DNA of 64,000 nt from Lagopus muta. Lineage: Eukaryota; Chordata; Aves; Galliformes; Phasianidae. Positions 35,393 to 62,701 of the stretch are shown here, piece by piece; within the stretch, counting starts at the first letter, position 1; every line of letters begins with the position of its first letter. A program made the position numbers and the translations under genes. The notes under the pieces are model-generated. The model was not told the DNA's origin, made no database searches, and worked only from the letters and a program-made list of their open reading frames with translations. The DNA is taken from contig NC_064437.1 of the NCBI RefSeq assembly GCF_023343835.1, positions 26,077,001 to 26,141,000 on the forward strand, in the 5' to 3' direction.

Positions 35393-35568
35393 TAATTGTG
35401 AGAAAACAGTCTCCACGTATAAATATCACTCTTCCAAATGCCACTGCTACAAACACTAAGTGGGATGTACAGATGGAAGATGAAAGTCATTTACTGCCTT
35501 TGTATCATTACCAAAAGTGGATTCTGAAAAAAAATGTGCCTTCTGAAACTTCTTTTGAGAGGTACAAG
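35393..35568 (+). other. Exon-like open frame on plus strand, unassigned
   Basis: A pyrimidine-rich tract ending TTTGCTTTGCAG is followed by 176 nt open in one frame (VIVRKQSPRINITLPNATAT ... WILKKNVPSETSFERYK) and a consensus donor AAG/GTAAGC. I do not recognise the product and could not find convincing partner exons. It is antisense to the RABGAP1L 3' flank. It may be chance, a decayed gene or an unannotated exon. Confidence 0.2.
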
Positions 35569-37804
35569 GTAAGCCAGTTTCTATCTGACAGAGCTATGAA
35601 ATCATCCTGGCTAGCAGGTAGCAAACGTGATTTTGTCACAGGAACTCAACTTCTAAAGTCAGAGAGCTGCTACACTGAGAAAGATGATGTTCTGTCAAAC
35701 CTAGTTTCATGAAACACAGAAGCTTACTTAATTCCCTTTTGATAAACTGTGAGAGCACCACTCCCATTTCCCCCTCATCCACTCACTCTCACTGGACGCG
35801 CTGACATGACTTCATGTACTGACTTGTCAAAGGACTAAAGGGCAGGAAAATATCCACACACACAATATTTTAAGATTCATCTGCAGTAAGTGCCATACCA
35901 AGGACAGGGACACGACTGTACAGCAGGGAGTTGGGGGGCAAGGTCTCTGAGCAGCAGTCAGCTGTTACGTGAGCACGGCTGCTCAGGGAATTACAGTCTT
36001 AACCGTTTTTTCTTGATTCTGATGGCATTTTTCCAATCAAGGCTTTAAATCAGACTGAAGGTAAATGTAAGATCTATTTAAGAAATGCAGACACTTGTCA
36101 AACCATCAGTGTCACTCATCAGCACAGTACTCTCAAACGTGATCAGTGAACGCTCGCCAGGTGTTCTCAAGTGTCACTTCCAATTTTTTACGCCGTTGAT
36201 ACCAAGTGTGGAATGGTACTGATAAGTGAATGAATAATGCTAGGTTAAGATAGTCCACACAATGGAAACATCTATGTAAATATTAGCATGAAAATGTATT
36301 TTTCTCCTATTTGCAAAAGAGATCCCTTCTGCTTTCTCCCTCTTTATTCCCCCTTCCGCCGCCCAGTGTTAAGGTTTCCAGATGATCACTTGCAGGTACT
36401 TTTAACAATGCTAACATTCTTTAACTCCTAACTCTTAGAAGAGAGAATTCAGTCGCAGGATCTCTGTGTCAGGACTATGATTATAATCTGATCTCTGCTT
36501 CAAACAGGTGACTATCCTTCTGAATCATTCCTTTGGCACAGACAAACATTAAATTCTTACTACTCTGTTTGAAGTAATTCACAATTTTGCTTGACAACAA
36601 AGCACAGGATGAGTATCATTAAATTTTATTATACAAAACTGACAAGATATGGCATTCCTTCAAATTAATAAAAACAACAACCAAGTCAAAACAAAACTGC
36701 TATACCTGGAACAGTGTTGTTAATGGAACAATTACTACACAACCTTTTGTTCAGCAGCAATATTTACCTGCAAGACCATTTTATAGACATGAGAGGTATG
36801 ATTAAAAAAATATTCCATCAGTTCAAGCAATAGTTTAATTTTCCATGAAATAAGTCTTTCTATAAACACTTTATGTTCAGTCAAAACAAACACTTTTGAG
36901 TTTTCTTACCTTAGACAACATATAAAACAACCAGACAGGTTTGGGAATCATCAGAGAAGTCTATCCCACGGGAAAAGTCTAAGTTCTGTATTTCACTTGA
37001 AAATGTTTGTCTTTATAAAATAAGTACTATCAACAGCATTTCCTGGCCAAAGATTTATAGCAAAAAAATGATCTTGCTTCTGTGATGTTTTATTCATCAG
37101 TGCAGTAAAAAGCCTTTTGGGTTTGTATTTGGTACCTCATTTCTGTGTCAAATTCAGAACTTGCAAAATAGACCCAGGGAAAGGTGTCTGTTAATTGTAT
37201 TCATAAAAGCTCTGCTTCATTGCACAGGATTTACAAAAGGGCCAAACTTTGCAAGGTCTTTCCTCTGCTTCTCTGCTAAACAAATACATTTCCAACAGTT
37301 TTCCCTTTCTCCCAGTGGAAGGAATGACTTCTTGGAGTTCTTAGTATAAACATGAAATAAAAAAGGGGAACTAGGTAACTTTGTTAAGTTCCAGTTCAGC
37401 TGTAAATCACCTTTAAACAACAGTGCTACTCAGTGCTACGAACAACTGCACGACTCGCATTTCTGAAGAAAAAAACAACCCAAACAAGGACGAAATTCTC
37501 GGGGAAGCTCACGGACAATTGTGCCAAGAGAGCACAAGGCATCTCTGCCTAAGCTTTGCAAAAAGTGCTTCTCTGCAGGACGCGGTCACTGAGATAAACT
37601 TCTGAGATGGTCCCAGGGCATAAGTTATCCTAGACTCGCACACACACTGGTACTTGTTACACTGTGCTTTCTGGGAAGAGATGATGCTGCAGCACTTTAC
37701 ATTTGACATTCTCTCTCCTCCTCTTCCAGAAGAAAAAACCTTCTATGCAAGATAAAAATAATTCTGAATCATTAGTCATGTATTAAAGAGCTAGTTTTGA
37801 ATTA

Positions 37805-37810
37805 TTTATT
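37805..37810 (-). terminator. RABGAP1L: Proximal poly(A) signal candidate for RABGAP1L
   Basis: AATAAA on the minus strand, about 275 bp after the stop codon. Another AATAAA occurs at 36625-36630. Choice of site cannot be decided here. Confidence 0.45.
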
Positions 37811-38084
37811 CATCTAGTCATATAAAATAAAGTGTAAAAGTATGAAGGTATCAGAACGTGGCTTTCAGCAAGGCAGTTTGGGAAGTAGGAATTCAACATA
37901 AAACAATATATTTTTACCCTCTTTGAAAAGGGTCACATCAGAATGAATGAAAACACTGAAGAATTTCACTTCAAGCCTGCACGCCTGCCTTTTGTCCTTT
38001 ACCCGAGAAGAGAGACCACTGGAAGACTCCCCCAGGGTTTCAGTTGTGTTGTTCTTTGTGCTCTTGTGTTAGGTCTGGCTGGAA

Positions 38085-51147
<13,063 letters not shown>

Positions 51148-51317
51148 CTGTGGGACACATTTGGAAGACACACATTTAAAGATCAGAGAAACACCAGAAA
51201 GGCTTTCTGAAAGCTCTGCCTGCAAGCAGGAAGCAAAGGAAGCGCTGGAAACTGCTGCTGAATTAAGTTGCTCCCCATTGCTCCCTCCCCCCTTGCTCAG
51301 CAAGCCATGTCACTTAC

Positions 51318-51358
51318 CGATACATTGCAGGCCGGCTGAAATCTTTCTGTGCCTATTG
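51318..51358 (-). other. Candidate alternative RABGAP1L exon (weak)
   Basis: A consensus donor (TCG/GTAAGT) is preceded by an open frame reading IGTERFQPACNVS, in the correct phase to join VPTKKLKK of the next exon 170 bp downstream. An AACAG acceptor gives a 41-nt exon but has a poor pyrimidine tract. Conservation is unknown, so this is inference. Confidence 0.15.
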
Positions 51359-54300
51359 CTGTTAATTTTTCAAATACTTTGAGACATTGCAATAAGAAAC
51401 AAGAACAAAATGGAGCCAGAGAACAGGGAAGAAGAAAATATGCTTTGATATGAAATAAAGTGCCTTATAAAAAAAAAAAACCTGCTAAAATGAATTAGAA
51501 GAAAGAAGTGTGAGTGCAAAACGACTGGAGAATTCCCTGGGGGAGATGAGAGTAATGGTTTTTATTGCTGAAAGAATATTAATGTCTAAATTACTAGCTT
51601 GTGACCAATGCCCTCGTGAAGTCTGGCACCACACTCCTTGGCAAAGGTGGAGATGCTGCAGTGCTTGCTGCCAGCCACAGCAGGGAAACAGAGAGGCAAC
51701 AACACTGAAATCACAAGCAAATTCAGTAAACAACGGTGCGTAAGGATAAGGTCCCAGCAAGCTTGGTTTCTAGGAAGACACAGCTTTGAACATGAAACAA
51801 GGGACACAAAGAGCACCTGTATTTTCTACAAACCAAGCACAGAGATCCTGTGACCTTTCACCTTGGTACACTGTGCTATGTGACCATCTCTCTGGAGGCC
51901 TCCAATAGCATTACCATGCCCCTTCTGTGCAGCAAGAACTCAGCCCTGCTAAGTGTGGCCTCAAGGGCTGACACCCAGAGAGATCACTAACACCACTGAC
52001 CAGTGTGACTCGTAAACGCTCTTTCTCTGTTATGCACATATCTCCTCCTCTCTCATATATTGATCTTGTCTAGCCAGCTGCTGGCATGAGGACACGCTCC
52101 TGTCACCTTGCCTTAGGACACAAAGTTACTGCCAATGAGCAGCTATATGTTTACATGTAATTTGGGTGTTGTTTTTCTCTTATTGGTTTCCAATCCAATA
52201 CCTCCTTCCTCTGTGATGCAGGAAGGGACCAGGCAAGGTCCTTGGTACAGCAGAAAACATGAAACCTGTGACCTGCAAAGCAGCACGGAGCTGATAAAGC
52301 AGCACTACTGCTTGCAGCTACAGATGGAGTCAAACCAATCCCCCACAAATAAAGTGAGGAGGAAAGGAGAAAGATAAAAACTTTCAGCATTTTGGACAGA
52401 CATAGAAGAGAATTTCCCTTTGATCACTCTTTATTGCAAACCACAACGAGATGAAAATGATTTAATCAGAAGAGTGAGAATGTTTTTATTTTTCAACAGG
52501 GCAACATTCAGGAAGCAAAACCAGCCTGCTTTGTTTTAGCTGCAACTTGATGCCATTGATGCTATTTAATAATCAAGAATAAGAAATAATTTCAAGACAG
52601 AATTTTAAATGACGTGAACCCATCATCTATCCAATCTTCATCTATTCCCAGCTTCCACAGTGCTCGCTTTAATCTTGTTCAGACAGACAGATCAAGGTTC
52701 TCAGGCTGGAGCACTGAGATCCTCCAGACTCAGCTCTCCTGTGTTATTTTGTCATTCTGTGCTCCTATATGCTACCAGCACAAAGTGAAGGTAAATATGG
52801 GGGAGATGTCATGGAGCAGTATAGGAAAAAGGCACAACGCAGGTGTAAAACAGAAGAGGATCTGTACAACTACATATTTTCCTGTATTTTTGATGTTTTT
52901 AATGAAGACCAAATCAGTCTTTAAGGTACAAATAAGAAGTAAACCTCCCTACACGAAGAGACAAGCATCCCCCAGCAAACAGCCACGCAAATACTGTGGT
53001 GGGAATCGAGCCCTCCAAAGGGATTTCTTAATACTTGGTAACAATTCACACCAACCACTCTTCTGTTTCACCTCTAGGTTTCAATAGATAGACAGGAGTG
53101 GGACCAAGCGTGGGTCCTCTGCGGCCAGGAGGGATGAGCACCCCTGTATGCTACTACAAGAGCTGCCTATGACTGCAGAGCCTGTCAGCTGGGATGAAGG
53201 CAGAGTGACACTTCACCTGTATTAACAGTAAATCATAAGCTAGGATCAAACCAAAGAGTGCAAACATTGGGCATAGGGGAATATGCAATGACATAGTTAG
53301 AAAATGGTTGCCATGTATGCTGAAAGAATAACCTGACTGGTACATTAATGCCTGCTTATGACACAAGTTTGTCTCAGCTGAAAAGTAGCATCTAAACACA
53401 GTGAAATTCCATCTTAAGGATTTTGAGGGAAAACAGTTAGAGAAACAATTCATACAAACCATTTACCCCATGAATATAAACCCAAAGCAGTACAGTTATA
53501 GCTCTGGCAGGGACCAGGCTCCGCTGTTACTGTCCATTCAGCCGCAGTACCCAAATGAGCCTGACAATTTTTCACAGAACTTCCTTCTTCTGCACACACA
53601 CTGCTACACTAAAACCAAAAAATAGGCTTTTTTTTCCTATTCCCTGGAACACTCTGTGGATTCAACAAGGGGCTTCTCTTTAAGCTCTCTTTAAGCATCA
53701 GAGCACAGTGCTAGCTATGCTTCAGTCTTCATGGATTGCTCCTGAACAAAGCGTGCTCATAAATTTTCTGCAAAAGCTTCTGCAATATTGATTTCTTCTT
53801 TCTTTAGCACCACGGTTATACTGGCTAGAACTGATGGTTATCAAATTTAGGAGGCTCTTACAGTTTAAAACATGGCTCATCTGTTTATCTCAGTATCTTC
53901 TTGACGTGTGTTCTTTTATCATGTCGCAAGCAGTTGTATGTACAGGAAAAACACACAGAGCATCTCAATAAGACATCCAAGCAGATGAACTGAACAGCAA
54001 ATCCTCTTCCTGCAAAAACAACATACGAGTGCACAGAACATTCAGGGATGCACTGCAGTGAGCTGATAGGCAGCAGGTGAGAAAAATGCTCTGTTGTTAA
54101 CTGGCCCTTGTTCAAACAGGGCTGGAAAAATCTGCTTCACCCTTCTCTAGCAATCCTGCTCACTGGCAGCGTGTGGAGCACCAGCATTCACTCAGCTACA
54201 GGAGACCACTTCCTCATCCTGCAATTTCTGTGGCTGTTTACAGGCAGTTCAGCCTGACCTTGCAGGATTAATAAGTCACACATCAATGATTCCTTCCTCC

Positions 54301-57300
54301 GAAATGTTTTATCGCTCTAATGAGGCGCAAGCACTCAGAGAAGGTAGTTATCATTATGCTCATTTGACAGCCAAAGGAAATGGAAGCAGAGATGTAAAGT
54401 GATTTCCTGAACATATTGAAGAGAGTCAGAGGCTGATCCAGAGAGAAAAATCCCATTACCTGATCTCCAGTTTCCAGTAAGGAAATAATGAGCGCCACAC
54501 AGTGCACCTTTCCCAGTTCCCCTCTCCTTTTCTATCTGGCACTGCATAAAGACTCCAAAAATACGCAGTCCCATCAAACTACCAATATAGGCAGCAGCAT
54601 TCAGTTACCTCTGCACTCCTCCTTTCAAAATGATGCTTGTTTCTCTGAAGCGTGTCATACGAAGAGAGCAAGTTTAAGTAGAACCTTAGGAAGGAGACTG
54701 GTGATAACGCATTTCAGATCTCACACGATGCCTTCATTTGTTGCCACATTGATTTGTTCTAATTAATATTTAATATTTAAAAACAACTAAATCAGGTTCA
54801 AGGAAGGACAGTATGATTTTGTTCATTTAGCCAAATTAAGGCTCTAATGTAACAAGAGCAGACGAAGAAACTGAGTCAATGCTTCCCTGCTCTGCCTAGT
54901 CATTGCTATGGATAACTGTACCACCCATCTTTACAAATGTGGCTGCCAAAAACCAAGAAGAAACACTTTGCAATATCTGTCACTGGAAATAAGATTCAGA
55001 AGTAGATAAGCAATTTATTTTTCTTTTGGGAGAACACAGTAATGAAAAAGAAAGAATAAAACTGACAGTAACATGTTGGCACAAGAGACTTGTCTCTTGG
55101 ATTTGATTTTAAAGGGGATGAGTGGGATGTCATCTATAGATGTTATGCAAAGCAACCAGAACAACTTGATCCCCTATGAGATATTAACCACAAGCGTGAA
55201 ATCTCAGAGGAAAAAGGCCAAATCAGAGTTTCCCCGCCTGCAAACGCCTGCAGAACAGACTTTGTATGGTGAAGAAACGCAGGGATTTAAATCAGCTGCT
55301 GCCTAAAGAAAATCCAAAAGCTGGAACAGGGTCTGAAGAACTCCCACCGCTCCTTTTGTCACTGTGCAGCTAAGGGCTTGCTGATAACATGCTGTTTCTC
55401 TGCAGGTTTGAAATCCAATGGAACAACAGGTGTTGCTCTTTCACCTAGCTAAAGCACCACGGCCAGGATTCCAAGTGCCCCACTCCAAAACACAACCACC
55501 AACCTCATTAAACATCACCCAATCCCTGGTTTTGGGGCAACGTGGTCAACTAGTTCCTGGGAAGCAGCCTCTTACCACCTGATTCCAGCATCATCCTCCC
55601 TGCAGACCGGCTTCAGGTGAATCTGCAGTATAAAATCTTCAGGGCTCAGGCTGATTTACCACCTTTCATCACAGTGGATAAAGGTGAACCCACAGTACTG
55701 TTACCCTGCTCCAGCTCACGAGTTGCATGCAGCACAATAAAAGCCCTGAATGTCAGTTGCTATTTTACTATCTGCACTGGCAAGAAGGAGATGCTCCCTG
55801 AGATTCCTTGGAAACATTCACTATGCTGGAGAGACTGTCTGCTTACCATGCGTCTGTCTGAGTGCCAGCTGCACAGCACCACCTCTATCTTGCATTTGGG
55901 AAAAAAGAACCTGCAGAGATGCTCTTTTCATATCAGCAAAGCAGCTTGTCCCAAAGCAGCATGCCTAAGTACTGCTTCACTGCAGGAAGAATTTTATTCT
56001 TGCTGTATATCATCCCTTTGTCACTTCTGTAGGTCTAAGACCTCTCAGAGAGAGAGTCTTTAGGATAACAGAAATCCAATTTGAATGCAGGGTGGAGGCA
56101 AAGCAAATCAGCTTTGCTTTGAATTTTTATTTACCTTTTCCACATCACCCCATTAACAAAATATATCAATTGCAGCTAAGACATCCACAGGAATTTATAC
56201 GAAGGGTGAAAAGGAGCAAATTTCCAGAGCACCTGCCCAACCAACTGTGATTCAGAACAGCAGTGGCTGCAGTCAGTGACTCTGCTTGATTTCCAACACC
56301 AGATTCTTTTGTCAGCTTCTAATCTCTCTACTGCATTTCCATTCATCTAAACCTGCTGAACCTGGCAGAACACATTATTCTTCCATTGCCCCTCCATTTA
56401 AAGATCTGCTTACTTAGGCTCAGTTAACAATACAGTTAACTTAGTTAAAAGAGTAAGCTGAGACCAAGAGATATGCAGCAAGCCTCATTATGCAGCAGCA
56501 TAGGCAAAGAGAACAAGAAATTCACATTTCCTGAGCTGCAGCTCTGAACCTTGGAGTGTACTTACGCACTCACTGCAATACTTCTGTGTTACAAGCACAT
56601 GTATGGACTGCAGAGGGATCTGCATTAAAAAGGAAGTAAAATATTCATCTTCAGATCCACAAATTTTTCAGCGTTCCAAAATTCATTTTCGCTCTGGGCT
56701 ACGGAGGGTTTCTTATCCACTTCAACTCTGTTTGTTTTAGAAAAAAAACAAACAAACAAACTACAAAAAGACCAACCAAGTAACCCAACAACCATCCTCT
56801 GTGGCTTAAAAGCAGTGCTTATAAATGGCTGATTATTTCCTATCGTCACAGCGGATGTCTTGCAGCTCACACAGACAAGAAGTGCTTCCTCTCACAGATA
56901 CGAGATTCAGTATTGAGAGGCACACAGTGAAAGGAAACAGCTACATTCAGGAAACAGCCACATTGACGTTGTCAGCAAGCATCCTTTTGCATTTAAATCA
57001 GTTCTGGTCAACAAGAGTGCAGTGGTTAAGGGTAAAACATTCAAAACATTCTAGATGGAAAAGTATCTGTATACAGGTCATTTTTATTACAGAACTTAAA
57101 AAATGCCTGAACAACGAGGTCTCTGCCACAAAAGATGATGCAGTCTAATGACTCCTATTTATATACCCATAAGACTCAGAGCAGGAGCAGGTAACAGCAG
57201 AACTGGCACACTGACCAGAGCAGATTTTCCATCACATAATTATTATGGTTGTACCTCACAGCATTACATTTCCCTGAAAGATTACAGTCTTCCACAAACC

Positions 57301-57930
57301 TTCCAGTGCATTTGGTGCTACAGGTTGCAAACACACTCCTTCTTGGTGACCGTCAGCTCTCCCTCAGGTTGAGAGGCACCATTCCCTGATTTTGATCACA
57401 TCTATGACACTGAAAAGAAATCAGGGGCGGTAAATTACGCCCAGCTGTAGCACTCAATGGAGAAATCCTGTCCTGTCTCAACACAGAGAAAGCAGTGACA
57501 TTCAGTTAAAAACAGTGGCATAATTCCGCTTTTAGGATAGGAAGGAATGCCTTGCAGCAGCAGTACAAAGCACTGTTTTAGAACAGCACTTCTCCTGGCC
57601 ATGCCCATATGGTTTACTCAGTAAACCCTATTTACAGACAGGCTGGCTGGCCAAAGGTTCCTGTGCAAGATACATCATCTGTACACTGGTTGTTGACACA
57701 TCAGCTACTGCTCTCCCCCAGTTCCACTGTGGTCTATTGTCCTCACGTTGCTGTGCCAAAAACCTCATGACTCTGATTCATGTGCAAAATATGACTACTA
57801 CCTCTCTGTGCAGACCCACCAGCTTTTCTGAAAGACAGAAATCTGTCATGAGCAGCAGTTCTCAACCCTTATGCCATGACTCCCTCCTGAATCTATCACT
57901 CTGGTCCTTGTCACCGCAGTGTAAGCGTAG
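51359..57930 (-). other. RABGAP1L upstream intron, left part
   Basis: No TBC-domain exon or other gene could be recognised in either strand. Ordinary AT-moderate intronic sequence. Confidence 0.5.
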
Positions 57931-57944
57931 GGATCTGGGATGAA

Positions 57945-58110
57945 TAGGTTGCTGTGGCCAAATGCAGGATCAGACACTTGGTCTTGTTGAGCTTCATCCC
58001 ATTGGCCAAGCTGAGTTGAAGCTGGGCTTTTGCCTTTCTAATTTTCTCCCTGCAACCTTCCTCCCTATCCTCTTTCTTTCCCTACTCCATAAATGCTGCT
58101 GTCCAAAGCC
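57945..58110 (-). mobile_element. CR1 LINE remnant
   Basis: Antisense CR1 blocks ACTTGGTCTTGTTGAGCTTC, then 'gggcttttgcctttctaatt' and 'ttctccctgcaacc'. Diverged; boundaries uncertain. Confidence 0.55.
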
Positions 58111-58559
58111 TCAAAATAAAAACCAAACTGTTTTAAGCAGCAGATTGAATGACAGGGGTTTTGAAAAATCAAGAGAAACAACATCCAGCTTCCAAGGCAC
58201 CAGAAAGGCTCACTGAAGCCGCATATAGCATTCCACTCTGATGGCTGACATGTACCCCTGCCACGTTGTATCTGCACTCCTTCATCTGCCAAGGATTCCT
58301 CTATGCCTTCAACGAAGCTTCAAGCTTTGCCATATTTGCACCTTTCAGCCTCTGTGGGTCCTGCAAAGCATCTCACCACAGAGCAGGCAGGTGCCTAGAG
58401 GAGGACCAGCAGAGTTTAGAAGCCTTAGTCAGCCAGTAGCATGCTGTAAGTAGCTGCTAGAGAGCACCTCTAGGGAAGGGAACATGCAGCAGCACTGCTC
58501 ACTGGCCCCCAAGAGACCCAATCAGGCATGCTGATTTGAAGATCAACATGCAGAAGTCT

Positions 58560-58605
58560 TATGTATATAAGATATAAGATATATATAAAGTATATATACA
58601 TAATC
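58560..58605. repeat. AT-rich low-complexity tract
   Basis: TATATAA/GATATA-type imperfect repeats, within the RABGAP1L upstream intron. Confidence 0.7.
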
Positions 58606-60286
58606 TTTTTTTTTCTTTTGAGACTTGCACTGACCCTTTACAGCTATCTGAGTCTCTGTTAGGTTTAGTCCATTACCAAACTCAAGACTTCATGCAGCAG
58701 GGCACAGCCCAAGAGCAAACTAAGCTCTGACAAAAGCAAGAGAGGTATCGGCAGGAGGGGCCAAAGATGACATGGCCAGACTGCCAACCTCAGCTGGAAA
58801 GCCAATCCCATCTGAGCAGCACAGATTTCCTTGCTGAGCTCTCTGACCCAGGCCTGCCTCTCATCCCCCATTCCTCTTGGCAAGGATAAAAAACACAATT
58901 TTGGGACAATAAAGGTCAACGCTGCAGGAGCTGCTATGACAGTTCAGCCTGAATACAGACAATCTGAACGTGCTTGTTCATTCCAACACCTTTTGGTGAC
59001 ACACAGGGTGAAGGACAAACACCGTAATATCTTAACTTGACATTACTTTGGTGACTCTGCAGTGACTTTTTACATACACCGAGCTTTGCTTTGACATATC
59101 TAATGTGTTGCTCTGGACTTTTCTCAGCACAAAAGACAAGCTTGCAGGTTTGAAGCAACGGCAAGCTGCATAACCTGCACTCAGTATTGTATTTATTCCG
59201 TTGTAAGTTCATATTGACACAGCTAGGAGGAGGCAGTAAAGAAGATTTGTACACGCTGAATGTGCATGAAAGAACAAACAGGATAACAAATACTGAAATA
59301 CACATCTTGAGCACAGCACTGATACACATTGCTAAATTCTTCTGAGAACTGGGTTCAAAGAGTGAAAACAGTCACAGACAACAAAGACAAGACTTTCAAC
59401 TAAGACATCCACCTGCATGAACTTTACATTCATTTTCTAATAGTTCAGTAATTAGGCTTTTGTAAATAGATTAACTGCCTTTTCATCTTGTTTTAGTGCT
59501 TCTTTCAAAGTGGATGAGCCATAGACCATGGAGACATTAAGAATAGTGAATAACTGCATTTCTTATGATTGCACACAGGTTTTCATTTTATATATGGCTT
59601 TAACTAAGGTGTAATGCATTACATCAATGTACAAAACACAGGTAAGAAAGCTGTAGGGCTTGAATTCAAGAGCTTCAAATCTTTATTCTGACTGACTCTG
59701 CTTTTTCATCCTGTGATGGTTGCTGTATCTAACAGACTTGGAGTGGCTGTACCATGTACCTGACCTATCTCACCTGTGGAAGTAAGCTAAACTCTGCTTT
59801 ACATAGGATTTCTGATAAGCCACTAGTCTACTTTAAACCATTTCTGTATTTAAATGCTAAAATGTGGTCTAACACAGCAAAGTTACTCACCACCCGCTCT
59901 TCTTTAGTTTTAAACATCCATAATGATACTCAATACACTCCAGATCAATTAAACTAAAGAGCTGGTGAATCAATGATACCTAGAAACCTATTGCAGATTT
60001 CTTCTCCCAAGCATGCTTATAACAATGCAGAGTTCCTAGATTACCTGGAAAAGCCTGTATCAATTTTCCTGGAATTATTTGTTAGAAGAAAATGAGGAAG
60101 CTCCAAAATACTGAAATACTCCTGAGTGTTTAATCACAAAGACTGTTTAAATAATTGCTTCTTAATCCAATTACTGTACAAGGGCAGAAAGAAGAAACAC
60201 ATTTAAACATGAAGAGGACGTAAAGGGAAAGTAGCACAGATTATTAGAAGAGGAACAAAATAAATGAAATAAATGAAAATAAGAGG

Positions 60287-60372
60287 GTTGGCGACCCTGC
60301 CCACAGCAGGGGTGTTGAAACTAGATGATCATTGTGGTCCTTTTCAACCCAGGCCACTCTATGATTTTATAA
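60287..60372 (+). mobile_element. CR1 LINE, 3' tip
   Basis: TTGGCGACCCTGCCCACAGC, then 'ttgaaactagatgatcattg', 'tggtccttttcaaccc' and the terminal CTATGATTTTAT. Very similar to the tip of the young CR1 at 21971-22188. Confidence 0.92.
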
Positions 60373-61099
60373 TAGAAGTTAAAAAGCAGAAGATAAGAAA
60401 TTTCAAGTTCAGCCTAAGGAAGGTCAATAAATATTTTTTTCCTAGAGCTTGGTGGGAATGAAAGGATTTCTATGTTGTTCATTTCCATTAATACTTAGAG
60501 ATGTGTGATGCAGAAGAGCCAGAAGTGTCCAGAAAACAGCTTTGATGCATTGAAAACAAGGCAGTGCAGTTTCAGGCAGTGCAGAAGTGTTAGCAGAACT
60601 GACAGACAAGCTCTCCGGCCCACTGATGCTCACTGAACACAGAAGAGACTCACCTAGACTTGAAGAAGATTCTGCATTACTGATATTTAAGAAGCACAAA
60701 TCAAATCTCCCAGACCCCTTGGCTGGTAAGTGAAACCCAGAAAACCCCACGTGCCATCTATGAAAAGCTGGAGCCAGCTCATAACAGGCCTGGGAACACA
60801 GCTGGTTCCACACCCATTGCCATTGCCAACTGCAGGTCCCACTTCACTCCTTATCTCCAGGGCTGATTACTGGGCTGACTGATAAAACTTCACACCCATA
60901 ACGGACTCCTCCAGCACTGGATTCCCCAGCACATGACAGATTTTAAATATGACAACAATAATAAATAAATAAAAAGCAGAAGAGTGCACAATAACCACGA
61001 AGCATGAATTACAGAGCTTGGGAATTGGGTCAGATAAACACCAGCAAAGGGAATCGTTACTCAGTGGTATTTCTCATTTTTTGGTCAGTGACATTTGAA

Positions 61100-61470
61100 A
61101 GGGTTTCTTCTGGGACTCATCAAACATTCAGCACTGTTAAATGTTACATCAGTGACCTGGAAGTGGAAAATAAAATCCTGTTAATGAAGTCTGCAGATGA
61201 CAAGTGGGTAAGAAGAGGGTAGGAACAGAAAACTGCACGGATGGATGTGAAATGCTGTGAGACGTCTCATTCCTGTGCAGCACAGCACAGAGCCAGGCCT
61301 GGACCAAGCTCACTGAGGACAGTGAGTCTGCACAAGGACAGGAAAAGGACAAAGGAAGAAGTTTTTAACCCTAGGTCATCATTAGGAGACCAATACTGGA
61401 ATATGGTATCTGATCTTGCTATATGCAATATGCATTTGGGATAAACAAAAAGCATGCAGAGCAAAGCTAC
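61100..61470 (+). mobile_element. Possible ancient CR1-like LINE remnant
   Basis: Weak colinear resemblance to the CR1 ORF2 end and 3' region: 'acatcagtgacctgg', 'aagtctgcagatgacaa' and 'caatactggaatatg' in the right order. Heavily diverged. Confidence 0.35.
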
Positions 61471-62653
61471 CAAACTGCCTTGTGCACAGCATAAATGCCT
61501 TACAGCAGGGGGCTTAAGAGCTCAAGCTTCTCGGCTTGTACAAGAGAGCAGAGCTGCTCACAGCACGCTGGTACCTGCACGGGGATAAAAGCCACAATAG
61601 CACAGAATGCTGCGTTCTGCCAAAAAAAGGCATGCTGAGAACCAAGATGAGAAGCTGAAACCTGAATATGTCGCAGTGAGAAGCTGGAAGCGTATTTCCA
61701 ACAGCCAGAGATGAACAGATTTCCATGGAAAATGACATCTTTCACAACTCCTGCCAAACTCAAGTGAGAGCTGTTTGCTTCTCCTCTGTATTTTCCCCTA
61801 TATCTCCTTCCCCTGTTTGATGACGCTGCCAGATACAAACTGCACCACAGAGCACTGAACAGAAAGATGAAAACCAGCCCCACACACACCAACCCACAGC
61901 AGGGCAGGGCAGGATGCCCCACAGTAGCTGACTCCAGGCCCCAGGACTCTCATTAGATGTGGCTGCCAGAATGTACTGCACGTGGAAGGCTTGGGACAGC
62001 AGAAAGCAAATGGGATGCAATGCTAAAGCAACAAGCCCCAGGGAATTTGGTACCAATTTTCATATTTAATCACAGATGAGTGAGGGTGGTCAAATAAGCA
62101 GGAACAAGTAGTCAAACTGCACAAGAACTACACATTACTGCAACATAAAACACGTGCTTTATGCACTTTCAGGGCTTGATCTGTGCACATTAAAACAAGC
62201 ACCGAGTTTTCTCAGACAGCTATCTGCTCCATAATGATGTCTTTGCTATCAGCAGCAGGAGCTCAATCAGAGCTGTTACCCCTCTCTGGCCCAAAGGGAT
62301 TCCACGTGCCAAGGGACCTGCAGATGCCTCACACTGTCAACATGGAAGCTGTGCCAGTTTTCCCAAACACGTGGAAAATTTAAGAGTTTAAAACGTGAGG
62401 AACCCAAGAAAAGGAGGCATTTTATTTTAACGTGCTTATTTCTGACATCTAAGGATGTTAACCAAGTCTTAATGGCAAATGAATTCTTACCAAATTAATA
62501 AGTTATTGGTCACACTGACAAATCTGAAGTTACTAAGCAAACTATGGTGATAAGACTGCCTCTTTAATTAGCTTTATGTGAGTGCTTTCTTTACCCACTT
62601 AAAATCCTGATGAGTTTAAGGGGAAGAAGATGACATGTTAAGGCTGACTACTT

Positions 62654-62701
62654 AAAAGTAGAATTTATATACACACACACACACACACAAATTCTACTTT
62701 T
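62654..62701. repeat. (CA)n microsatellite flanked by a perfect 13-bp inverted repeat
   Basis: AAAAGTAGAATTT (62654-62666) and its exact reverse complement AAATTCTACTTTT (62689-62701) bracket about ten CA units. The DNA or transcript could form a hairpin with the CA tract in the loop. Confidence 0.9.
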
